Part shown: one piece after another, positions 19,346 through 26,817 of the stretch
How the letters are laid out: each line of letters starts with the position of its first letter
Numbering within the stretch: the stretch's first letter is position 1
Assembly (NCBI GenBank): GCA_905235435.1
Contig: CAJOLD010000005.1
Location: 1 to 64,000, forward strand
Direction of reading: 5' to 3'
Length of the DNA: 64,000 nt
Source: an uncultured Lachnospiraceae bacterium
GTDB lineage: Bacteria > Bacillota > Clostridia > Lachnospirales > Lachnospiraceae
Translations under genes and position numbers: made by a program
Notes under the pieces: generated by a model
Database searches by the model: none
Seen by the model: the letters and a program-made list of their open reading frames with translations, nothing else
Told to the model about the DNA's origin: nothing

Positions 19346-19399
19346 CTACCCCCAAGTAGGACGCTGAAATATAAATCCTACTTGGGGGTAGCATATCAT
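19338..19399. repeat. Perfect 24-bp inverted repeat with 14-base loop
   Basis: The left arm 19338-19361 (atgatatgctacccccaagt, then agga) is exactly the reverse complement of the right arm 19376-19399; the loop is cgctgaaatataaa. There is no strong T-run on either side, so a simple terminator is not the best reading. It marks the truncation point of the AlbA_2 remnant and may be a mobile-element end or a hairpin-mediated deletion scar. Confidence 0.8.
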
Positions 19400-19460
19400 T
19401 TCAAAATCAGATAGCTCTTCTTTTTCGTTATTCGATGGAGTTATTTCCGACGTTTTTGCG

Positions 19461-19475
19461 ATCATTCCCACTCGA
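19461..19475. other. att copy distal to guaA (left end of the island)
   Basis: The 15 bases atcattcccactcga are identical to 23068-23082, which include the guaA stop codon and its last codons. Placed as direct repeats 3.6 kb apart, they fit the attL/attR pair of an element inserted at the 3' end of guaA, a well-known integration site. Confidence 0.7.
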
Positions 19476-19651
19476 TCCTTGCGAGCTTTAAACTAAGCAT
19501 TTATGTTAAGCTTTTTTGACGGCATTATCTCTATTATCTGAATTAGCCTAAATACACAGGCTACCCATTATTCTGTTGTCAAAGTGTTGTCACTTATCTT
19601 TAGGTTTCCTGGTCAGTTTCTCCGCATCTTCCAGAATGATCCAGATCCGTC

Positions 19652-19876
19652 TCATCTTCTCCAAGTATCGCACCATTTAAACTTCTTATTCTTTTCAAGC
19701 ATTTTCTTAAACCAAAGCATATGTTCATTCAGAGAATCTGCATTCGCGCCACCTCGCAGATCTGGTTTGCCATTCTGAACCGGATCATACTCCCATCCAC
19801 AGGTCAAGCAAATATCGTACTCTTCTTTAACATAATCTATGCCGCAGCATGGACAAAGTTTTTTGTTATCTCCCAT
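19652..19876 (-). CDS. Small cysteine-rich CPCC-family protein, possible immunity protein
   Basis: The 74-residue protein contains KKLCPCCGIDYVKEEYDIC, then LTCGWEYDPVQNG, the layout of the Cys-rich CPCC family (a small zinc-ribbon-like fold). The order CPCC...C..CGWEyDp...P...gGAN is diagnostic. Its ATG overlaps the end of the upstream toxin-like gene by 11 bases, and AGGAGG lies inside that gene. CPCC proteins often sit directly after polymorphic toxin genes, so an immunity role is a fair inference. Confidence 0.75.
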   Translation of the reverse strand: MGDNKKLCPCCGIDYVKEEYDICLTCGWEYDPVQNGKPDLRGGANADSLNEHMLWFKKMLEKNKKFKWCDTWRR

Positions 19877-20240
19877 GTCTTTCCAATACCTCCTCCCAGT
19901 ATGAATCGCCGCCTGCTGGAATAAAATATGTTATAACCGTTCCATTTTCTTCTACTATTACAAATTCGCCTGTTTCATAGCTATACTTATATGTTGTTCC
20001 ATGCTCATCTACAAAACTGTCATGGGTAACATTGTTTACATCATTGGCAAAATCTATCGCCATTCCTTCATACTCTAACATAGATTCGGCTCCGACATCT
20101 CTTCCATGTCTATAATAATGATCCGATAATGTAGCCGGATTAAAACATTGAGCATAAGGATAATTAATATGTTCCGTTGGCACGCCAGCATTATTCCCAT
20201 AAAGATTGCTCGACCCTTTTGTTGATTCTTCACTTCTCAC
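19866..20240 (-). CDS. Orphan polymorphic-toxin C-terminal domain (BECR-type nuclease-like)
   Basis: The GTG at 20240 is preferred (AGAGGGG eight bases upstream), giving 124 residues; an ATG at 20270 would add ten residues inside the DUF4417 gene. The body resembles the barnase/EndoU/colicin E5-D/RelE-like toxin tips of Firmicute LXG proteins: LSDHYYRHGRDVG, SMLEYEGMAIDFAND, FVDEHGTTYKYSYETGEF, then GTVITYFIP and SYWEEVLERHG. No secretion or delivery domain is attached, so this is a detached toxin module or a domesticated relic. The CPCC gene directly after it would be the cognate immunity gene. The fold assignment is by pattern memory. Confidence 0.6.
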   Translation of the reverse strand: MRSEESTKGSSNLYGNNAGVPTEHINYPYAQCFNPATLSDHYYRHGRDVGAESMLEYEGMAIDFANDVNNVTHDSFVDEHGTTYKYSYETGEFVIVEENGTVITYFIPAGGDSYWEEVLERHGR

Positions 20241-20979
20241 CGGTTTTTCCCCTCTGATTACTATTTTCAAACGGAATTCTCTTAATATATTCCATCATAT
20301 GATAAAAACGATAGTCCTCAACAAAATCTGAGAATACATCCTTTGGCATACTACCATAAACAGTAATCCCACTTGGTTCTAATTCTGGAAGAGTTCGACA
20401 TAAGAAATCGTAATAAATTCGCTTTTCCTGAACGGTCTTCACACATCCATAAGTCCCAATAGATATCAATCGGTGATGTGGAAACGCTTTAAGATAATCA
20501 TCTGCAACATGTCGACAACCATAGCGTACATTTGGAATTATTTTGACATGCCGCTTTCCCATATAATAAGTAATGGCAAGGTTATCATACATTTGATTCT
20601 TTTGCTTAAGATATGGCATATCACTATGTGGGCTCAAGTCAAACCCAAGAACCGCTTTGGCTCTTCTAAGAGTATTAACATATTTCCAAGGGTTCCTGTA
20701 TATTTTCAATAAATCTTCATCACAACAGTAAGGACACACATACCATTCTTTGATATTCTTGATTTCAGACAATCTGTCAAGAGGAACTGCATCAAAAACA
20801 TCATCTATCTTCTCTGGAATCATCCACTCTTCAATTATTGGATATTGTTCGATTTCTGTATAAGATGCCCCCTCAGTTAAAAAAGCCTTAAAATTGTCCT
20901 TCTGCTTCTTCTTTGTCCCTGATATAAACGTCATTTGTGCAAATGACCTGTTCTGTAAAATGTCATTGTCGCAATTCAT
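20230..20979 (-). CDS. DUF4417 domain-containing protein
   Basis: The 249-residue protein contains LGFDLSPHSDMPYLKQKNQM, then KRHVKIIPNVRYGCR and HHRLISIGTYGCVK, which match DUF4417, a family frequent on plasmids, phages and integrative elements with no known function. A CPYC pair (EWYVCPYCCDEDLL) in the N-terminal half could bind metal. AAGGAG lies nine bases before the ATG. Its end overlaps the toxin-like gene, suggesting one transcript. Confidence 0.75.
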   Translation of the reverse strand: MNCDNDILQNRSFAQMTFISGTKKKQKDNFKAFLTEGASYTEIEQYPIIEEWMIPEKIDDVFDAVPLDRLSEIKNIKEWYVCPYCCDEDLLKIYRNPWKYVNTLRRAKAVLGFDLSPHSDMPYLKQKNQMYDNLAITYYMGKRHVKIIPNVRYGCRHVADDYLKAFPHHRLISIGTYGCVKTVQEKRIYYDFLCRTLPELEPSGITVYGSMPKDVFSDFVEDYRFYHMMEYIKRIPFENSNQRGKTGEK

Positions 20980-21012
20980 TGTAAAACACTCCTTAAACGC
21001 CGAAAATGAATC

Positions 21013-21504
21013 TCAAAGTATTGTTAACCTTCTTTGCAACTCCTCACACGGAAGCCTTCGTTCTGGATGCTCCAATAAGCTTTTCAAACAATATTTGTAT
21101 TCGCGCTGATTTAAGAGGCCTCTTTCAAAGAGCAGATCTAATAACCCTATTGTCCCAATAACTTGAACGCCCTCCTTTTTAGCCGCTTTTCTAAGAGCAT
21201 TATCCCCCGTCAACAGTGTAATATTTCTGAGCTTTGCGATAGCTAAGGCTGTTCTGTCATAACCTGACAGTTTTACATATTTTGCTGCAAGCTCCTCGGC
21301 GAAATAGAATTCCTCCGTTGTCAGTTCTACTCCTTCAAGGCCTCTCTCTATTAGCTCTTGTAAGAGCTCTGGTGGAGACACAATTTCTTTTCTGAGTGCT
21401 TCTCTGTACATAATATATGTACAAGATAATCTAAATGGCATCTCAATTGCGGATATTGTATTAAAATCCAGCCAGATGTTGGTATCGCTGCTAATGTATT
21501 CCAA
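21013..21504 (-). CDS. PIN-domain protein, probable toxin partner of the XRE-ImmA/IrrE gene
   Basis: The 163-residue protein keeps the acidic PIN residues: Asp7 in SSDTNIW, Asp83 in SGYDRTALAIAK and Asp101 in LLTGDNALRKAA. PIN domains are Mg-dependent RNases common in toxin-antitoxin pairs. It starts with TTG at 21504, GGAGG eight bases upstream, three bases after the stop of the XRE-ImmA/IrrE gene, so the two are coupled. Repeated Arg/Glu-rich helices fill the C-terminus. Confidence 0.8.
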   Translation of the reverse strand: MEYISSDTNIWLDFNTISAIEMPFRLSCTYIMYREALRKEIVSPPELLQELIERGLEGVELTTEEFYFAEELAAKYVKLSGYDRTALAIAKLRNITLLTGDNALRKAAKKEGVQVIGTIGLLDLLFERGLLNQREYKYCLKSLLEHPERRLPCEELQRRLTIL

Positions 21505-21507
21505 TCT

Positions 21508-22545
21508 CTATACCTCCATCAGGCCACAGTATTTTTCAACATCGGTAATAGGAACCTGCAATAATTCAGCACCGCGCTGCAGACTTATTCCTTCTTCATT
21601 AATTGCTCTGAACACCAACTGCTTAAACAGCATTGGTTGTTCCGGATTCTTAACTCTACGCGGTTCAGTTTTTCTCCAATTCGCTTTATTGGCTTTAATA
21701 TAAAATTCCTTTGCGAGAGAATCAGAGATAATACCTACCTGAGATGCTCTTAAGACAAGCAAATACATTGATATTCCATATTCCTGGCATACCAGGATAA
21801 GATCTTTTGTAAGCGCAGTTTTTCGCTGTCCTAATTCTCTAAATAAATCACTTTTTGTGATTAATGCTGCGCCCGAAATGGCGGTTGCCTCTTTTTCATT
21901 ATTATTGTCGTTATTATCCCAGTTAAATAACAGGTGAGCTAACTCATGTAAGATCGTGGTTCGCTTTCTTTCCGGAGATATGTTCTTATTGATAACAATG
22001 TATGGATACTCGTTCACGAAACCGTTCATTCCAGAAAAATGATCATCGTCAATATCAATTTCCAAAACAAAGATTCCTTTATTCTCAAGCACCACAATCA
22101 GTTCGTCAATCGGACCTTCTTCCTGAAGTCCAAGAACCTTTCGTAATTGCTGTGCATCTTCTTCATAATATCCAGAGCGCTTTAATGTATGGCACTTTGG
22201 AGGGATCGGGAGCGGATTGCCACCCAGACACTCAACCGCATCAAAGAATCTGCCGAAGTATTCTTCTACAGATTCTTGTACGTAATCCTGTTTCGCTTTA
22301 CTTAAGGTTGAATGTTTCCTGAATTCTTTGTGATCGAAAGATAAATCAGCATTTCGAACCGCCAGGAAATCAACAACATGTACTCCAAGTATTTCAGCCA
22401 GTTTATTAATAGTCTCGATATCCGGTTTTCGATTCCCATTCTCATAATTTGAGATTGTCATCGGTGTTACACCGCAGGCAGCTGCCAAACTCTTCATACT
22501 CATATTTTTTTTCAGCCTGTAGTATTTTATGTTCTTTCCAAGCAT
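21508..22545 (-). CDS. XRE helix-turn-helix regulator fused to ImmA/IrrE-type metallopeptidase
   Basis: Residues 1-62 are an XRE helix-turn-helix (LAAACGVTPMTISNYENGNR). Residues about 140-270 form an ImmA/IrrE (DUF955) peptidase with the zinc motif TTILHELAHLLFNW (His200, Glu201, His204) and a downstream glutamate region NNEKEATAISGAALI. The family cleaves repressors or acts as antitoxin-regulator on mobile elements. The C-terminal ~75 residues resemble the small substrate-like module seen in some long members. It is the first gene of a two-gene unit with the PIN protein and has its own promoter with repeated operator-like sites. Confidence 0.88.
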   Translation of the reverse strand: MLGKNIKYYRLKKNMSMKSLAAACGVTPMTISNYENGNRKPDIETINKLAEILGVHVVDFLAVRNADLSFDHKEFRKHSTLSKAKQDYVQESVEEYFGRFFDAVECLGGNPLPIPPKCHTLKRSGYYEEDAQQLRKVLGLQEEGPIDELIVVLENKGIFVLEIDIDDDHFSGMNGFVNEYPYIVINKNISPERKRTTILHELAHLLFNWDNNDNNNEKEATAISGAALITKSDLFRELGQRKTALTKDLILVCQEYGISMYLLVLRASQVGIISDSLAKEFYIKANKANWRKTEPRRVKNPEQPMLFKQLVFRAINEEGISLQRGAELLQVPITDVEKYCGLMEV

Positions 22546-22570
22546 ACTTTTTCCCTCCCTTTATGTGTTT

Positions 22571-22599
22571 ATTATACAGCAATAATTTCTATATGTAAA
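22571..22599 (-). promoter_or_regulatory. Promoter of the XRE-ImmA/IrrE-PIN unit
   Basis: On the minus strand TTTACA (22599-22594), 17 bases, TATAAT (22576-22571). The start codon follows about 26 bases after the -10, with GGGAGGGA as ribosome site. Confidence 0.8.
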
Positions 22600-22640
22600 C
22601 ACCTTTGTTTATTTTTTTGTTCTACATTCTATTCGTAAAC
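22587..22640. promoter_or_regulatory. Two operator-like direct repeats, GTTTACNNATAGAA
   Basis: Copies at 22587-22600 and 22627-22640 read GTTTACATATAGAA and GTTTACGAATAGAA on the minus strand, 40 bases apart (about four helical turns). The proximal copy overlaps the -35 box, so autorepression by the XRE protein is likely. Confidence 0.5.
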
Positions 22641-23030
22641 GTTGAAGGGGAGGTCGTGATTATGAACAGCGAAGAAACAAACGTTTTTCAAGGTGTCAGG
22701 ACATGAACCTGTTTTTTGAGCGCTCAGAACAGGCTATCAGAGAACTGGATGCCTGTGGCAACCTCGCTGCTGACAAATGAGAAAGCAACGCAGGTTTCTT
22801 ACTGCCTGCGGCTGTCACCCCTCTCAGCGTTGACCTCTACGATCATTAAGCTGCAGGCATATGAGAATGAACAAAATAAAAATGATTGAGATATACAGAT
22901 GTTTGAGGAACAGTATAAGGCAGATTTGAAATTGTTTGAACTGGACCTGAAAGAAGAGATAGAGCGAAGATATTAATCCATGAAAATGTCAAAAACCGGA
23001 TTCTTGTTGACATTTCAGTAACATGGAAAT
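22641..23030. other. Gene-poor stretch with plus-strand gene debris
   Basis: No intact gene is seen. Two short plus-strand reading frames remain: one starting at about 22662 with a good ribosome site (GAAGGGGAGG), coding MNSEETNVFQGVRT, and one at about 22898 coding MFEEQYKADLKLFELDLKEE and a short tail to 22977. Both look like ends of decayed island genes. An imperfect inverted repeat, tgaaaatgtcaa/ttgacatttca, lies at 22981-23018. Confidence 0.45.
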
Positions 23031-23059
23031 CGGGAGGCCGCCAAGTCAGCGGCCTCCCG
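23031..23059 (-). terminator. Hairpin downstream of guaA
   Basis: An 11-bp perfect stem, cgggaggccgc / gcggcctcccg, with a 7-base loop sits 10 bases after the restored guaA stop. The T-run is weak (ATTTCC). It lies on the island side of the att core. Confidence 0.6.
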
Positions 23060-23067
23060 GGCTTTAA

Positions 23068-23082
23068 ATCATTCCCACTCGA
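23068..23082. other. att copy at the guaA 3' end
   Basis: atcattcccactcga contains the guaA stop codon and the codons for the conserved terminal VEWE. It equals 19461-19475 exactly, as expected when integration regenerates the gene end. Confidence 0.7.
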
Positions 23083-24606
23083 CGGTTCCCGGCGGTTTGG
23101 AGGTAATGTCATAAACGACCCTGTTGACCCTGTCCACTTCGTTGATGATCCTGCTTGAGATGCGGCGAGAAGATCATAGGGGATCCTTGCCCAGTCCGCT
23201 GTCATAAAATCGTCGGTGGTCACCGCGCGGATGGCGATCAGCTCGTCATAGGTCCTGTGGTCGCCCATGACGCCCACCGTCTTTACGCCGGGAAGGACTG
23301 CAAAGAACTGCGCCATCTCCCGGTCATAGCCGTATTTTTCCACCTCGTCCCTGAGGATGGCGTCCGCCTCCTGGAGGATAGCGACGCGCTCCGCTGTCAC
23401 CTCGCCGATGATGCGCACGCCCAGGCCCGGGCCCGGGAAGGGCTGGCGCCAGACAAGCTGCGGCGGGAGGCCCAGCTGCTCGCCGACGCGCCTCACCTCA
23501 TCCTTAAAGAGCAGGCGAAGCGGTTCGATCACCCCGAGGAACTTGATATCGTCGGGCTTTTTCACTTCGTTGTGGTGTGTCTTGATGGTATCGGCATGGC
23601 CGTTGCCGCTCTCGATAAAGTCGGGATAGATCGTACCCTGGGCAAAATAGCCGTCGGAATACTTATCCCGCACGATGTCCCAGAATACCCTGTAGAACTC
23701 TTCCCCGATCGCTTTTCTCTTGTCCTCCGGGTCGATAACGCCCTTCAGCCTGGTATAGAACTGATCCGCGGCGTTCACGCGGACAAAGTTCATATCAAAG
23801 AGATCCGTGAAGGTCTTTTCGACATAGTCTCCCTCATCCTTGCGCATCAGTCCCTGGTCCACGAACACACAGGTCAGCTGCTTTCCGACCGCGCGCGAGA
23901 GAAGCGCCGCGGCGACACTGGAGTCGACGCCCCCGGAAAGGCCCAGGACAACGCCCTTATCGCCGATCTCCTCCTTGAGGCTCTGCACTGTTTCTTCGAT
24001 AAAGCTGTCCATCTTCCAGTCGCCGGCGCAGCGGCATACGTTAAACAGGAAGTTGTTAAGGAGCTTGATGCCGTATTCGGTGTGGGTGACCTCCGGATGG
24101 AACTGGACGGCGTAGAGGCCCTCCGCCTTGTTCTCCATGGCAGCGCAGGGGCAGTCCGCCGTGGACGCGCTGACCGCAAAGCCCTCCGGCGCCTCCGAGA
24201 TATAGTCCGTGTGGCTCATCCAGCAGATGCTCTTTTCCGGGATGTCCTTAAAGAGCAGGCTGTCCGGCCTGCTTACGGTCATCTCGATGCGGCCGTATTC
24301 GCTGGACGGAGCGTGGGAGATCACGCCGCCGCGCATATAGGCCATCAGCTGCGCGCCGTAGCAGATCCCGAGGACCGGGACCCCCAGATCCAGGATGTCC
24401 GGGGTGTAGTGCGGTGAGCTCTCCAGGTAGACGCTGTTCGGTCCGCCCGTAAAAATGATGCCCTTCGGATTCATGTCTTTCAGTGTCTCAAGCGGCGTTG
24501 TCCAGGGAATCACCTCAGCGTAGACGCCCAGATCGCGAACGCGCCTGGCGATCAGCTGGTTATACTGGCCGCCGAAATCCAGCACGATGATCAGTTCTTT
24601 ACTCAT
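23069..24606 (-). CDS. guaA: GMP synthase (glutamine-hydrolysing), with an apparent one-base deletion near the 3' end
   Basis: GuaA converts XMP to GMP using glutamine and ATP. The start is the ATG at 24606 ([20 protein letters not shown]) with GGAGG eight bases upstream. The glutaminase shows [10 protein letters not shown] and [14 protein letters not shown]; the ATP pyrophosphatase shows the PP-loop [11 protein letters not shown]; the dimerisation domain has [13 protein letters not shown]. Up to YDLLA the reading is normal. There one C is missing from a CCC run (plus strand 23163-23167, gcggcg for the expected gcgggcg). Shifting one base restores the expected ending ([20 protein letters not shown], then a tail to PPGTVEWE and stop at 23069). 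Uncorrected, the frame runs into the island to 22846. Given the essential C-terminus and an otherwise intact gene, a sequencing or assembly indel is the likeliest cause. Confidence 0.9.
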
Positions 24607-24644
24607 TTGCGCAGTCCTCCGTCGATATACTAACAATTATGTAA

Positions 24645-24673
24645 AATATATCTTTATTTCAGGAAGAAGTCAA
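24645..24673 (-). promoter_or_regulatory. Promoter of guaA
   Basis: On the minus strand TTGACT (24673-24668), 17 bases, TATATT (24650-24645). The leader is only about 35 bases, so there is no room for a purine riboswitch. Confidence 0.7.
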
Positions 24674-24712
24674 GGAAGGCAGGGGCATGGAATGCCCCGG
24701 GAACGCAAAGAA

Positions 24713-24731
24713 GCCGGGGCATTCCCCCGGC
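24713..24731 (-). terminator. Terminator of the transport/acetyltransferase/M20 operon
   Basis: GCCGGGG-GAATG-CCCCGGC followed by TTCTTTG on the minus strand, ten bases past the M20 hydrolase stop. Confidence 0.65.
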
Positions 24732-24740
24732 TCTAAGTAT

Positions 24741-25847
24741 TCACTGCACCAGCGCTTCTACCAGCTGCGCCAGCTTTTCGAGATCCTCCGCCCGGATATA
24801 TTCCGCGGCCGAGTGCACATTTTCCATCGCGCAGGCGATGACCAGCCCCTCTATCCCGTGGGCGTTGAACTGGTGATTGTCGGCCCCGCCGAGGGTCGAA
24901 ACGAGGTTCCCCTTGGTCCCGCACTTTTCGCAGGCCCTGAGGAAATCCTTCGCGACCGGCGCGTTTTCGCCGACTTCATACGCTTTAAAGTGAACGGTAT
25001 GCTCGATGCTGACCGCGGCGCCTGTTTCCTGCGCAGCCCTCTCAAAGACCTCCCGCGTCTCATCCAGCAGCGCGAGCGCGCGCCCGTGGTCAAAGCTCCT
25101 GATCTCGCCTTCCAGCTCGCAGCTGTCCGGCACGATGTTCGTGGCCGTGCCGCCGCGGATGAGCCCGATATTTCTGGTGCTCTCCGCATCGATCCTGCCC
25201 TGCGGGAGGGCGGCCGCAGCCTTCGCTGCCGCTGTGACGGCGCTGATCCCCTTTTCGGGGGCAAACCCCGCATGGGAGGCTTTGCCGGTCACTGTGATCC
25301 TGAAGGAGAGAAGGGTCGGCGCCCTGCGGGCGGCGTTCCCTATGGGGCCGGAAGCATCCAGGCAGTATGCCTGCTTTGCCGTGACCCTGCTGTAATCAAA
25401 GACGGCGGCTCCCTTTGTGTAGACCTCCTCCGCAATGGAGAAGAGGATCTCCACGGTCCTGTGCGGAAGTCCCTTTTCCTGTACCCTGCGGATCCCTTCC
25501 AGGATGGCGGTCACGCCGGAAAGGTCATCCGCTCCGAGAACGGTCTGCCCGCTGCTTTTGATGACCCCGTCCTCCAGCACCGGGACCTTCCCGATGCACG
25601 GATCCACGGTATCCATGTGGGCGGAAAGAAGGACCGCCTCTTTCCCGGGGTCCCCCTCCCAGCGCGCGAACAGGTTCCCGCACTCGCCGCCCAGCTTTTC
25701 GCCGGCATCGTCCTCGCAGACGGTCAGCCCGAGCGCGCCAAGGCGCGCTTTAAGAGCCTGCGCCATCTCCCCCTCGTGAAAACTCGGGGCGTCGATGCGC
25801 GCAAGCTCCATCAGATCCTTTACGATTCTCTGTGTCTCAGTATTCAT
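24741..25847 (-). CDS. M20 family metallopeptidase / amidohydrolase, PepT-like
   Basis: The 368-residue dizinc hydrolase shows the M20 signatures in order: SAHMDTVDP (metal His/Asp), GADDLSGVTAILEG (bridging Asp), FSIAEEVYTKGA (catalytic Glu pair), YCLDASGPIG and the C-terminal TLGGADNHQFNAHG. The dimerisation domain carries ASHAGFAPEKG. The family includes tripeptidase T-like aminopeptidases, N-acyl amino acid deacylases and carboxypeptidases. Its start overlaps the end of the GNAT gene by 11 bases. As last gene of an amino acid importer operon that also encodes acetyltransferase domains, removal of an acyl group from a modified amino acid is as plausible as peptide cleavage. Confidence 0.85.
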   Translation of the reverse strand: MNTETQRIVKDLMELARIDAPSFHEGEMAQALKARLGALGLTVCEDDAGEKLGGECGNLFARWEGDPGKEAVLLSAHMDTVDPCIGKVPVLEDGVIKSSGQTVLGADDLSGVTAILEGIRRVQEKGLPHRTVEILFSIAEEVYTKGAAVFDYSRVTAKQAYCLDASGPIGNAARRAPTLLSFRITVTGKASHAGFAPEKGISAVTAAAKAAAALPQGRIDAESTRNIGLIRGGTATNIVPDSCELEGEIRSFDHGRALALLDETREVFERAAQETGAAVSIEHTVHFKAYEVGENAPVAKDFLRACEKCGTKGNLVSTLGGADNHQFNAHGIEGLVIACAMENVHSAAEYIRAEDLEKLAQLVEALVQ

Positions 25848-26817
25848 CTATGAACCGGTATCCTTTCGGAAGATCGAAGCCTTTCTGGATCTCCTCCGGC
25901 GTATCAGGATGGGCGGGATAGAGCAATGCCGTTTTATTCCTGAAGTAGGGGCCGCGGTTATAGAAGCCCACTCCGCCGGGATGTGTATTCAGAAAGACGT
26001 TTTGTCCTTTCATCTGCGCGCAGAGCCTGTCAAGGAGGTTCCCGCCCAGATGCAGGCCCTGGTAATCGGGAGCCACGGCGACGTTTAGAATGAGCGCCTG
26101 CCGCACGGTATCCGACACAGCTCTCGCACAGCCGGCGAGCCGGTCCCCGTCATAAGCAAAGATGAGATAGGTGCTCTCCCGGAAGGTCTTTTCCGTGACG
26201 TCCCTGTCCCTTTGATCGAGGAACGCTCTGCAGAGCACGTCGTTCACTTCCCCGAAGTCCACGCCCTCCGCGTCTGTCTGATAGCGGAGCTGCGCGCGGG
26301 AAAGATCCCTGCTGCTCTTTTGCCCTGCGGGGAAATTCCCCGCAAAGGGATAGAACTCGGTCTCATAGCGATAACCCTTCGGAAGATAATAGTCCGAAAG
26401 CGGATATCCCGACACGGGATGGTCCTCTCCGTCCCTGGTAAAAGCGTTCTTGGAGCGCAGAAGACCCATTTCCTCATAAAACGCGATGTCCCCGGGCTCG
26501 CTGACGGTAAAGACCTCGTGGCCGGCAAACCGGTCCAGGCAGGCCTGTACCAGCATCGTCTTCGCGCTGTGGCCCTCCGGTCCCGGAATGGCAGCAAGGT
26601 CAGCCAGCAGCGTCCATGCGGCATCGTCCGAGATGGCCCTGATGATCCCTGTCAGCCTGTCATTGTCATAGGCAAAGAGAGCGAAGGTGCTTTTCTCAAA
26701 CGCGGTCTCCGCTGTCTTTATGTCATCCACCTCTTTCCAGGAGGGAAGTGTTTCCTTAAGAAGGGCCAGCACCGGTCCGTAGTCCCTCCCGGCAGGTCTT
26801 CTTCTGCAGGTGATCAT
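25837..26817 (-). CDS. Tandem GNAT-fold N-acetyltransferase
   Basis: The 326-residue protein carries two GNAT-like halves. The first (about 1-125) has FALFAYDNDRLTGIIRAISD and the second (about 185-285) has YLIFAYDGDRLAGCARAVSD. Only the second keeps a full acetyl-CoA loop, VAPDYQGLHLGGNLLDRL, so the first is probably degenerate. Both halves end in a FYxxMG/FYNRGPYFR-type motif. It overlaps the upstream reductase gene by four bases and the downstream M20 gene by 11, so the three form one translational unit. The substrate is unknown; the operon points to an imported amino acid. Confidence 0.8.
   Translation of the reverse strand: MITCRRRPAGRDYGPVLALLKETLPSWKEVDDIKTAETAFEKSTFALFAYDNDRLTGIIRAISDDAAWTLLADLAAIPGPEGHSAKTMLVQACLDRFAGHEVFTVSEPGDIAFYEEMGLLRSKNAFTRDGEDHPVSGYPLSDYYLPKGYRYETEFYPFAGNFPAGQKSSRDLSRAQLRYQTDAEGVDFGEVNDVLCRAFLDQRDRDVTEKTFRESTYLIFAYDGDRLAGCARAVSDTVRQALILNVAVAPDYQGLHLGGNLLDRLCAQMKGQNVFLNTHPGGVGFYNRGPYFRNKTALLYPAHPDTPEEIQKGFDLPKGYRFIDEY

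Larger units (their letters stand above)
19461..23082. mobile_element. Relic integrative island at the 3' end of guaA
   Basis: The segment between the two 15-base direct repeats is clearly more AT-rich than its surroundings. It carries only accessory genes (CPCC protein, toxin-like domain, DUF4417, PIN, XRE-ImmA/IrrE) and debris. No integrase or conjugation gene remains, so it looks immobile. A third, weaker copy at 19045 and the AlbA_2 remnant suggest a second, older element stacked beside it. Elements using guaA 3' ends are well established; the boundaries here are inferred from the repeats. Confidence 0.7.

Noticed and set aside
22846..23068. Apparent longer C-terminus of GMP synthase running into the island
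   Set aside because: It results from the one-base deletion; the conserved ending PPGTVEWE is encoded in the adjacent frame and stops at 23069.
24607..24660. Purine riboswitch before guaA
   Set aside because: The leader is only about 35 bases from a good promoter to the start codon and shows no aptamer.
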